Made by a program: the position numbers and the translations under genes
DNA from: Nitrososphaerales archaeon TH5888
Lineage (GTDB): Archaea > Thermoproteota > Nitrososphaeria > Nitrososphaerales > Nitrososphaeraceae
DNA length: 6,331 nt
Assembly: GCA_014523595.1 (NCBI GenBank)
Contig: JAATVN010000006.1
Span: 1 to 6,331 of the forward strand
Direction of reading: 5' to 3'
Shown: positions 1 through 5,009 of the stretch, one piece after another
Layout: each line of letters opens with the position of its first letter
Numbering within the stretch: the first letter of the stretch is position 1
Notes under the pieces: model-generated
What the model saw: the letters and a program-made list of their open reading frames with translations, nothing else
The model's database searches: none
Told to the model about the DNA's origin: nothing

Positions 1-19
1 CTAGTATTGTATCTCAATC

Positions 20-574
20 TTGAAAATATATACTAAAACAGGCGATAAAGGAGATACGGGATTGATTGATGGTTCAAGGACCTCCAAATCTGATCTAAGA
101 ATAATAGCATACGGAGAAGTTGATGAGGCAAATTCTCATATCGGTTTGATAATATCAAATATTCAAAGAAATTCGATTTTTGATGATATAAAAAAAATAC
201 TCCTGGATATTCAACAGGATTTATTCGTGTTGGGAGCAGAGTTGGCCAATCCCAAAAGTATGAAGGATGACAAGATGTTAGTTAAAAAAGAAATGATTTC
301 TACTATTGAGAGGAGTATTGACAATTTTGAATCTGAGCTGCCACCGATAAGTTATTTCATCCTCCCGGGTGGAACCACTGAATCAACTTTACTACATATT
401 TGTAGAACCGTTATAAGACGTGCTGAAAGATCTGCAGTAGCACTATCTAAAGAACAAAAAATAAACCAGGATATTCTCATATATCTAAACAGATTATCGG
501 ATTTGCTCTTTGTTCTCGCAAGAGTGACTAATAAGCGACAGAAATGTGCTGATATCCCCTGGAAGTCAAATTGA
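20..574 (+). CDS. Cob(I)alamin adenosyltransferase, PduO type
   Basis: This cytoplasmic enzyme transfers the adenosyl group of ATP to cob(I)alamin, giving adenosylcobalamin. The 184 residues match the usual family length and carry all its signatures: the N-terminal ATP-binding TKTGDKGDTGL (5-15), GEVDEAN (32-38), ILPGGT (114-119), the arginine-rich CRTVIRRAER (128-137) and NRLSDLLFVLAR (157-168). D35, F113 and the 129-137 arginines are probable equivalents of the D35, F112 and R128 region studied in Lactobacillus PduO; this is by motif position, not alignment. The start is TTG at 20-22. An in-frame TAG at 2-4 leaves no other usual start, and no Shine-Dalgarno precedes it, so the mRNA may be leaderless. 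The likely client is methylmalonyl-CoA mutase of the archaeal carbon-fixation cycle, which is inferred because no mutase gene is in the window. Family assignment is secure. Whether the symbol should be pduO, cobO or MMAB-like is a naming choice. Confidence 0.95.
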   Translation: MKIYTKTGDKGDTGLIDGSRTSKSDLRIIAYGEVDEANSHIGLIISNIQRNSIFDDIKKILLDIQQDLFVLGAELANPKSMKDDKMLVKKEMISTIERSIDNFESELPPISYFILPGGTTESTLLHICRTVIRRAERSAVALSKEQKINQDILIYLNRLSDLLFVLARVTNKRQKCADIPWKSN

Positions 575-600
575 GGTTTAATTAGATTCAAATCTCTTTT
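573..600 (+). terminator. Hairpin and T-run after the adenosyltransferase gene
   Basis: GAGGTTT (573-579) pairs with AAATCTC (590-596) in a 7-bp stem with one G-T pair and a 10-base loop. TTTT (597-600) follows directly. The stem begins inside the TGA stop codon (572-574). The form fits an intrinsic terminator, but the stem is not strong and archaeal termination often needs only the T-run. Confidence 0.45.
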
Positions 601-673
601 ATAAGTGCATTAATAGCTTGAACTTGAGATGTTTCAAAGGCACTAGTTGTGACTAAACTTAGGTAAGCCAACC

Positions 674-682
674 TCTTATATT
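674..682 (+). promoter_or_regulatory. TATA-like box upstream of the candidate small RNA
   Basis: TTATATTTA matches the archaeal TATA element loosely. It would place a transcription start near 700-706, about 20 bases before the structured island at 723-774. In such A+T-rich DNA a match like this can arise by chance. Confidence 0.3.
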
Positions 683-703
683 TAATTACTTATACTGGCA
701 GTA

Positions 704-785
704 CTCTTTAACACAAATCGACACCAGCCGCTGGGACACTCTACGCAGTGAATCCTAGTCCCACCGGTATTGGTTATATTTTTTA
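704..785 (+). ncRNA. Candidate small structured RNA (long G+C-rich hairpin)
   Basis: The core is a long hairpin at 723-774. ACCAG (723-727) pairs with TTGGT (770-774), CCG (728-730) with CGG (765-767) after a two-base TA bulge, and TGGGAC (732-737) with GTCCCA (758-763) across one C-C mismatch, about 14 pairs in all. A small inner helix ACT/AGT (738-740/747-749) is possible. A six-T run (779-784) follows, and a TATA-like box lies upstream, so the stretch could be a free-standing RNA of about 80 bases. It does not fold as a tRNA cloverleaf and shows no C/D-box pair. The alternatives are a long-stemmed terminator, a repeat-type palindrome or chance. The ends are estimates from the TATA and T-run positions. 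Confidence 0.35.
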
Positions 786-847
786 TTGTACATCTTTCGA
801 ATATGCCAACGCAAAATTAGACAAATGATCTTCCATTTCATTTCATT

Positions 848-884
848 AGATATATTAGTCCGCGAAAATTAAGTAACGGGAGAT
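848..884 (+). promoter_or_regulatory. TATA box and short Shine-Dalgarno leader of the cupredoxin-like gene
   Basis: AGATATATTA (848-857) is a good archaeal TATA element and predicts a transcription start near 875-879. GGGAGAT (878-884), of which GGAG can pair with the 3' end of 16S rRNA, sits four bases before the ATG at 887. This is the only start in the window with a convincing ribosome binding site, although the predicted leader would be only about ten bases long. Confidence 0.45.
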
Positions 885-886
885 AA

Positions 887-1648
887 ATGGTTAATAGTAC
901 AAATTCTGTAATTAGTTTAACCTTAATAGTCGTACTCCTGATTCAATTTTCTATTACTTCTTTCGCTCAAAATTCAGATCTACAGAATATGGCCACAGAC
1001 ATTTTTAATGATAAAATATTAACTGTTCCCAATACGGTAAAGAACTTTATTGTACTAATTCCGAATGAAGCCCATGAGTCACCACTCTTGCCAGAGGAAA
1101 AGAGACTCATAAATCAACCGTATGTTCCACAGAACTTAGTAGTGGCCCCACAAACAAATATCATCTGGTTTTCAGGAGATGTTGGTCATACACGCAAAGT
1201 AACATTAACTGATGATAACTCGAAAGAAATCTTTGATTCTACCTTAAAATTCAATTCTGCTAGTGAGCCTTTATCTATAAACCAAAGTGGAAAGTTTACC
1301 TACCATGAAGAGGACGCAAATAGTCAAGACCCAGATTTTGTTATGGAAGGAACCATAACTATCGCTAGTTCAGATTCACCATCAAATATCAGTAACAATG
1401 TTAATGACACTCAACCTAATATTGACACAATGGCAGTTCTTATGGTTCCGACAGAGGATATCGAGGAACATACTGAGATAATCGGTGAAAATGATGTCAA
1501 TATACTTGATCAATATTCATTCAAAGACCTAAGGGAAACTGGAAGTGGAGGGAAAAATCAGACTTTGCTTGTATTAGGCAGTAATAATCCACCAGATGAA
1601 ACTATCGCAGTACTCAAGAAAATCACATCAACACTACCCTACAGTTAA
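887..1648 (+). CDS. Secreted cupredoxin-like protein lacking the copper cysteine
   Basis: The 253 residues begin with a signal peptide: hydrophobic core about 8-25 and likely cleavage after SFA (25-27). Residues about 50-160 follow the plastocyanin/cupredoxin pattern: a YVPQNLVV strand, IIWFSGDVGHT with the first ligand-type His (H101), FDS, SGKFTYH (134-140) and FVMEGTI (151-157) with the ligand-type Met (M153). In blue copper proteins the Y-x-C-x-x-H-P segment supplies Cys and His. Here the Cys position is H140, no Cys occurs anywhere in the protein, and the stretch to M153 is longer than usual. A normal type 1 copper site is therefore not expected; a type 2 site, Cu(I) binding or a purely structural fold remain possible. 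After a Ser/Asn-rich linker (about 160-178), residues 179-253 form a second small domain, probably alpha/beta, that I do not recognise. The protein acts outside the cytoplasm. The fold call is fairly sure; the function is unknown. Confidence 0.8.
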   Translation: MVNSTNSVISLTLIVVLLIQFSITSFAQNSDLQNMATDIFNDKILTVPNTVKNFIVLIPNEAHESPLLPEEKRLINQPYVPQNLVVAPQTNIIWFSGDVGHTRKVTLTDDNSKEIFDSTLKFNSASEPLSINQSGKFTYHEEDANSQDPDFVMEGTITIASSDSPSNISNNVNDTQPNIDTMAVLMVPTEDIEEHTEIIGENDVNILDQYSFKDLRETGSGGKNQTLLVLGSNNPPDETIAVLKKITSTLPYS

Positions 1649-1793
1649 TCTTTGATCCATCATAATAGTCACAGTTGCATAGTAGATTTGTTATTACAAT
1701 CAATTAAGAAAAATAGGAAATTAATGAAATATAGAATCGTGTTAACCCGATCTCCTGTAAAATAACATAATTGAACAGTAGTGCAATAAAATA

Positions 1794-1817
1794 TGTTAGT
1801 TTGGATTTGAACTAACA
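1794..1817. repeat. Perfect 8-bp inverted repeat, possible operator
   Basis: TGTTAGTT (1794-1801) and AACTAACA (1810-1817) are exact inverted copies around an 8-base spacer. They lie about 30 bases upstream of the TATA box of the zinc-ribbon microprotein gene. The layout suits a dimeric regulator site or a hairpin. No T-run follows, so a terminator for the upstream gene (ending at 1648) is less likely. Confidence 0.35.
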
Positions 1818-1846
1818 ATAACTGCAGGATTATTTTAATATCTAAC

Positions 1847-1855
1847 TTATAAATA
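1847..1855 (+). promoter_or_regulatory. TATA box of the zinc-ribbon microprotein gene (leaderless)
   Basis: TTATAAATA is close to the archaeal TATA consensus, and its centre lies about 27 bases before the ATG at 1878. That is the standard TATA-to-start spacing, so transcription should begin at or next to the ATG, which fits the absence of a Shine-Dalgarno sequence. Confidence 0.6.
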
Positions 1856-1877
1856 GTTTAAAGAATTGTATTATTCA

Positions 1878-1982
1878 ATGCAAGGCAGATGTAACGTATG
1901 TGGAACTGAAAACGTAGAATTACAGCAAGAGAACATCGAAGGGCAAGTCAAAAACGTTTGCACTAACTGTGCTACCCAATAA
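1878..1982 (+). CDS. 34-residue zinc-ribbon-like microprotein (CxxC...CxxC)
   Basis: Reading from ATG 1878 gives 34 residues ending at TAA 1980-1982. Two CxxC knuckles, CNVC (5-8) and CTNC (28-31), are separated by 19 residues rich in Gln, Glu and Asn. Four cysteines in this arrangement are typical of a minimal zinc ribbon, so one zinc ion is probably held. The start is supported by a TATA box at leaderless spacing and the end by a hairpin with six Ts immediately after the stop, so the gene looks like a complete, independent transcription unit. It is too short for most gene finders. Tiny zinc-ribbon proteins are common in archaea, where they often bind nucleic acid or protein partners, but no specific role can be assigned here. 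The cysteine pairs and flanking signals make chance unlikely. Confidence 0.75.
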   Translation: MQGRCNVCGTENVELQQENIEGQVKNVCTNCATQ

Positions 1983-2008
1983 GGGAGTTTATTATCCTCC
2001 CATTTTTT
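1983..2008 (+). terminator. Intrinsic-type terminator after the microprotein gene
   Basis: GGGAG (1983-1987) pairs with CTCCC (1997-2001) around a 9-base loop, and TTTTTT (2003-2008) follows after one intervening base. The stem starts at the first base after the TAA stop. This is the clearest terminator in the window. Confidence 0.65.
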
Positions 2009-2153
2009 AATACAATTGCATTATCTTATTCCTAGACTTTTCATTATATTCATAAATTTTTAACTTCCATAGCAACTATTTTTGCTTCTACTGCCTAAAT
2101 CTGGTAATTTTGTGAAGGGTTTAGTGCCTAGAAGTACAAATATTCATTTACTG

Positions 2154-2167
2154 GGTTCAGAAGAACC
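2154..2167. repeat. Short hairpin GGTTC-AGAA-GAACC before the small membrane gene
   Basis: A perfect 5-bp inverted repeat around a four-base AGAA loop ends 18 bases before the ATG at 2186. It could be a small operator or a leader hairpin. At this length it could also be chance. Confidence 0.2.
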
Positions 2168-2185
2168 ATCGATTAAATCAGTCGT

Positions 2186-2419
2186 ATGAATGACATGAAT
2201 GACCTAATTAGATTTAAATACAAATTAGCATACCAAAATTACTGCGGTTTAGAATTGGAACAGACGAGAAATGTTCTACTGTTGATTTTCATCACAACAA
2301 TCTTGGCCATAGTAAGCTGTGCGATATTGTATTTTCTTGATCATCTTCTTTCTAATCTATTGATCATCTTTGGATACACTTTAAATATTCCTCAAACCCC
2401 TCATCAGACAATCCCATGA
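2186..2419 (+). CDS. Small putative membrane protein, unknown function
   Basis: I do not recognise this 77-residue product. Residues 1-28 are polar (MNDMND repeat, then basic and aromatic residues). Residues 30-50 form a strong hydrophobic helix, and a second, weaker hydrophobic stretch lies at about 54-66, followed by a Pro-rich polar tail (68-77). This suggests a one- or two-span membrane protein. The ATG has no Shine-Dalgarno sequence and only a weak TATA-like stretch (2141-2150). It lies in a gap between two well-supported genes on the same strand, and no competing frame covers the region. A chance reading frame cannot be excluded, because A+T-rich DNA readily yields short hydrophobic translations. 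Confidence 0.45.
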   Translation: MNDMNDLIRFKYKLAYQNYCGLELEQTRNVLLLIFITTILAIVSCAILYFLDHLLSNLLIIFGYTLNIPQTPHQTIP

Positions 2420-2448
2420 CATACATAATTTCATAATATTACATATTA

Positions 2449-2460
2449 CATTATATTAAT
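2449..2460 (+). promoter_or_regulatory. TATA box of the HD-domain gene
   Basis: CATTATATTAAT lies about 25-36 bases before the ATG at 2485. That spacing predicts a leaderless or nearly leaderless transcript, in keeping with the missing Shine-Dalgarno sequence. It also suggests this gene is transcribed separately from the small membrane gene ending at 2419. Confidence 0.45.
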
Positions 2461-2484
2461 ATGAATTAGAATTCACTACACGGT

Positions 2485-3066
2485 ATGAACCTAAAAAGTA
2501 GCCAAAAGTCAGACCTTGTATCCTTTTTTCGTGTTGTTTGCAATCTTAAAAAAATAAAGCGATCTGGATGGATAGACAAATCTAACATATCATCACCAGA
2601 ATCGGTGGCGGATCACTCATACTCAATGTGTATGATGTCTATGGTCTTGTCAGAAATAATAGATCTCGATACAGAACATATTATGAAAATGGCGAATCTG
2701 CATGATCTGGCTGAATCATTCGTTGGAGACAACATGCCTGATAAGATATCTTATGAAGAGAAAGTATTGCTAGAAGATAAGGCTATGACAAAAATTATTT
2801 CCAAGCTACCTAGCTTTCTTCGTGGAAAATATCTCGATATTTGGAATGAATATATTGAGAATAGTACAGTGAGTGCCAAATTTGTACACAATATGGACAA
2901 GTTGGAGATGGCCCTACAAGCAAAGGAATATGAGTTTGACGGATACTCGAAACAATCTCTACAAATTTTCTTAAAATCTGCCACAGATTACATTTCGAAT
3001 GATGGTTTTGATATTATCTTTGAAATTTTGCAAACTATAAATGATGATGATTCGAAAAAAATATGA
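2485..3066 (+). CDS. HD-domain 5'-deoxynucleotidase, HDDC2/YfbR type
   Basis: Members of this family remove phosphate from deoxynucleoside 5'-monophosphates in a metal-dependent reaction in the cytoplasm, helping to balance dNTP pools. The 193 residues span the whole family length (human HDDC2 is about 200). Metal ligands are visible as H44 (SVADHSY), the HD pair H73-D74 (LHDLAE) and D138 (NMDKLEM); E77 is the likely catalytic acid. K25-R26 to W29 matches the R-x-G-W substrate-contact segment of HDDC2. SSPESVADH, ESFVGD, AKFVHNMDKLEM and QAKEYE are close to the human HDDC2 pattern, which makes this subfamily more likely than other HD phosphohydrolases. ATG 2485 is the natural start, given the TATA box ahead of it and the family's N-terminal length. 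The CBS gene downstream converges on it. Substrate choice is inferred from the family. Confidence 0.9.
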   Translation: MNLKSSQKSDLVSFFRVVCNLKKIKRSGWIDKSNISSPESVADHSYSMCMMSMVLSEIIDLDTEHIMKMANLHDLAESFVGDNMPDKISYEEKVLLEDKAMTKIISKLPSFLRGKYLDIWNEYIENSTVSAKFVHNMDKLEMALQAKEYEFDGYSKQSLQIFLKSATDYISNDGFDIIFEILQTINDDDSKKI

Positions 3067-3254
3067 ATAAATGCAGTATTTTGTGTAGTTTATACTCCAG
3101 AAAATCGTACTTGATTAGGTTTCCATAAGTGTAACTTTTCGAAGTCATTCAGTGTCACTTCTAAAATTTAGTTTCTAAATTGGGTTGAAACTTTAAGTAT
3201 CATATTAGAACTCGAATTGATGCTTAGATCGTAAGATTGGGCTCTACTCATAAA

Positions 3255-3719
3255 TTATTCGTACTTATCTGACTTTGCTTCTGCCTCTTTTAACGACTCG
3301 AGTATCCTCGCGTTTACATTATCCATATTCAAATTTTCTTTAAGGTAACCTGCAAAATCAGTAGGAGTAATTATGCCAAGCGGTTTAGTTATATCGTCCC
3401 CCTCCACAACGAGCAAATGTCTAACATTATTTTGTATCATTATATCTGCGGCAACTCCGACTTCTGAAAGCGCGTCTGTAGTCACTAGCACATCAGACAG
3501 AATATCTTTAACATTTGTATTTTTGCTGCTTGAATCATTAGCACATACCTTCCTTACTAAATCTCGTTCTGTTATGATACCAATGGGTTTGTTACTGCTG
3601 TTCACTACCACTAATGAACTAATGTTCTTATCACGCATTTTCTTTGCCGCATCTCGGACTGAACTAGATCCTTCAATGGTCTGAAGTTTGTTGGTCATTA
3701 ATTCACCAATTGTTGTCAA
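3255..3719 (-). CDS. CBS-domain pair protein
   Basis: The 154-residue cytoplasmic protein is a stand-alone CBS pair (Bateman module): CBS1 about residues 5-60, with GIITERDLV (47-55), and CBS2 about 71-128, with GIITPTDFAGYL (115-126). A charged, helical C-terminal tail (129-154) follows. Such pairs bind adenosine nucleotides such as AMP, ATP or S-adenosylmethionine in the cleft and signal cell energy state to a partner. No partner domain is fused and none is evident next door. The start is TTG at 3717-3719; an in-frame stop at 3729-3731 leaves no usual start further upstream, and the CBS1 motif begins immediately (TIGELMT). Archaea carry many paralogues of this type, so the exact ligand and target cannot be told from the sequence. 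Confidence 0.92.
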   Translation of the reverse strand: MTTIGELMTNKLQTIEGSSSVRDAAKKMRDKNISSLVVVNSSNKPIGIITERDLVRKVCANDSSSKNTNVKDILSDVLVTTDALSEVGVAADIMIQNNVRHLLVVEGDDITKPLGIITPTDFAGYLKENLNMDNVNARILESLKEAEAKSDKYE

Positions 3720-3754
3720 TATGCCTGCTTACCGACGTATGTAATGCTAAACAA

Positions 3755-3792
3755 GTATTAAAATGATTTACTTTTACTGTCATTAACTGTCA
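3755..3792 (-). promoter_or_regulatory. Putative CBS-gene promoter with a direct repeat
   Basis: Read on the - strand, a TATA-like TTTAATACT covers about 3763-3755 and would start transcription near 3732, giving a leader of about a dozen bases. Immediately upstream lie two copies of TGACAGT (3786-3792 and 3776-3782), exactly 10 bases apart, so they sit on the same face of the helix. This could be a regulator site. Short repeats also occur by chance in such DNA. Confidence 0.25.
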
Positions 3793-3978
3793 CTACATAA
3801 GTTCTATTCAATTTCATACAATTTATGACATATTTGGACATAAAACTTGTATTTTGAATTAGAGGTTCGAATATAGATATGGTAATAAAATTTCAGAGAT
3901 AAAGTGTCTCCAAGTATGAGATCGAATAATTGTAATCTTGTATCATAACTAATTTTTCCCTTTCAACCATCAGCTGGA

Positions 3979-4773
3979 CTATCTCGCCACTAAGTTATGT
4001 ATGTGTCCTGTGTGTACTGTGACTCTATGCTCACATTCTGTTCCTTCAGGTGGATTTAATTCATCGGCAGATACACAAGCAAAAAACATATCTCCTAGTT
4101 GTATGGGTCCAATCTCAGGTTCCTTGTCAAAAACTAAAGGAACGATTATTGTATTATGATCGGATTGTTTGAGCAATTTTTGTGCATCTATTGTTTGGGA
4201 TTCAAATTCTCCCTTAATCATGGTAACGACTTTAAGATTTTTTATATCCTTTCTGTCTGAAAGTGGTATTGAAACCCTAATAGTTGGATCCTTAACAACG
4301 CCACCACTTACAGTTTGAAACGAACCAGTGGACAAGGTACCTGAAGGCCCAGAACCTAGGTTTACTGTGTTTTTTCCACCGGTATTTTCAATATTTCCCT
4401 CGACGCAGGAATACGATTTCATTGCATTTGTTACGCCATTAATGTCATAGGCACATGCAAAAAACTCATCACGCTTGCCAACACTAACAATGTCGTTCTT
4501 CTGATTAAATGGAAATGAAACGGTAGTGCTTTTTGATTTTAGGTCCTCGCCTTGTATTATTTTGGTTTTGTTGTCGCCATTGGCTGAGGCTACAACTTTC
4601 AGTTTATCAGCTCCACTAAATTTCTCTAGATCTATTTTAGCCTCAATAGTAAATTCATCCGCGGCCGCTACCTGACTGGCAGAGTTCAAAATTGAAAACG
4701 ATAAAAATGTGATTAATAAAGAAACAACAAAAACTAGCATCTTGTTATTTATCTTCACGTTCATTATTTTCAT
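3979..4773 (-). CDS. Secreted protein with two copies of an FFAC...C domain
   Basis: The frame stays open to ATG 4833, but I place the start at ATG 4773 (264 residues; ATG 4764 is also possible). The extra 20 residues are polar and would precede a textbook signal peptide, whose hydrophobic core is about 12-30 and whose likely cleavage follows QVAA (34-37). The mature part is an internal duplication. Copy 1 (about 42-127) and copy 2 (about 164-253) both run I-x-(V/A)-x-I-x-L, LKVV, a central IxxxxL, a V-P/F-F strand and a G-(K/D)-x-x-FFAC motif, each closing with a second Cys (C107/C123 and C233/C247). The paired cysteines suggest one disulfide per domain. A Gly/Ser/Thr-rich linker (128-163) joins the copies. 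The C-terminus is His-rich (H249, H254, H257, H259), a possible metal site. I do not know the family; beta-sandwich domains are a guess. It lies downstream of the propeller gene on the same strand, about 236 bases away, so separate transcription is likely. Confidence 0.75.
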   Translation of the reverse strand: MKIMNVKINNKMLVFVVSLLITFLSFSILNSASQVAAADEFTIEAKIDLEKFSGADKLKVVASANGDNKTKIIQGEDLKSKSTTVSFPFNQKNDIVSVGKRDEFFACAYDINGVTNAMKSYSCVEGNIENTGGKNTVNLGSGPSGTLSTGSFQTVSGGVVKDPTIRVSIPLSDRKDIKNLKVVTMIKGEFESQTIDAQKLLKQSDHNTIIVPLVFDKEPEIGPIQLGDMFFACVSADELNPPEGTECEHRVTVHTGHIHNLVAR

Positions 4774-4790
4774 ATATCTATTTTTACTAC

Positions 4791-4800
4791 AATTTAATGG
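4791..4800 (-). promoter_or_regulatory. Weak TATA-like element for the duplicated-domain gene
   Basis: On the - strand CCATTAAATT is centred about 22 bases before the ATG at 4773, fitting a leaderless start there. A second candidate, ATATTTAGATTTAG (about 4853-4840), lies only about 7-20 bases before ATG 4833. That is too close to serve that ATG but suitable for a start site inside the longer frame. Both favour the internal start, though neither is a strong match. Confidence 0.25.
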
Positions 4801-5009
4801 TTTGGGAAAAATATTACACACAGTCTGAGACATGGTTTTCTAAATCTAAATATCACTAATAACGGATCAACACTAGTTAGAACAGTTTATGAGAACAGAA
4901 AGATGAATGACAAAGATCATTTTACTATAAATAAAAGCATGATAACTTAAAGCAAAATACCCTAGTATCAATTTCGTCGCTGAACGGTTATTCGGATGAA
5001 TTGTTCATT

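Larger units (their letters stand above)
575..886. other. 312-base gap without a protein gene
   Basis: No credible reading frame occurs on either strand. The longest small frame seen is 28 codons on the - strand (841-755), and it runs through the RNA hairpin described separately. The gap holds, in order, the end of the adenosyltransferase terminator, a TATA-like box (674-682), a G+C-rich paired island (723-774) with a T-run (779-784), and the TATA box and short leader of the cupredoxin-like gene (848-884). The island stands out because the flanks are strongly A+T-rich. Confidence 0.6.

Noticed and set aside
352..591. 79-codon frame on the - strand opposite the adenosyltransferase gene
   Set aside because: It lies opposite a gene with all family motifs, and its translation shows no recognisable pattern. 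It is a shadow frame.
723..774. tRNA gene in the G+C-rich island
   Set aside because: Neither strand gives a cloverleaf with a 7-bp acceptor stem and T-arm; the pairing is one long hairpin.
755..841. 28-codon - strand frame through the hairpin region
   Set aside because: It is short, without a ribosome site or terminator, and lacks recognisable features; the paired structure explains the region better.
1724..1765. 13-codon frame after an AGGA-like sequence upstream of the microprotein
   Set aside because: It is too short and without other support; such tiny frames are frequent in this composition.
2751..2984. 77-codon - strand frame inside the HD-domain gene
   Set aside because: It is fully covered by the well-supported HDDC2-type gene and has no independent signals.
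3373..3684. 103-codon + strand frame opposite the CBS gene, Ser/Thr-rich and hydrophobic
   Set aside because: It is the antisense of a clear CBS-pair gene; the composition is what the complement of that gene gives.
3864..3873. GGTTCGAAT-like sequence resembling a tRNA T-loop
   Set aside because: The flanking bases do not form a T stem, and no acceptor or anticodon stem is nearby.
3896..3910. GAGA/TCTC hairpin as a - strand terminator for the duplicated-domain gene
   Set aside because: It has only four base pairs and a weak, broken T-run, and lies about 70 bases from the stop.
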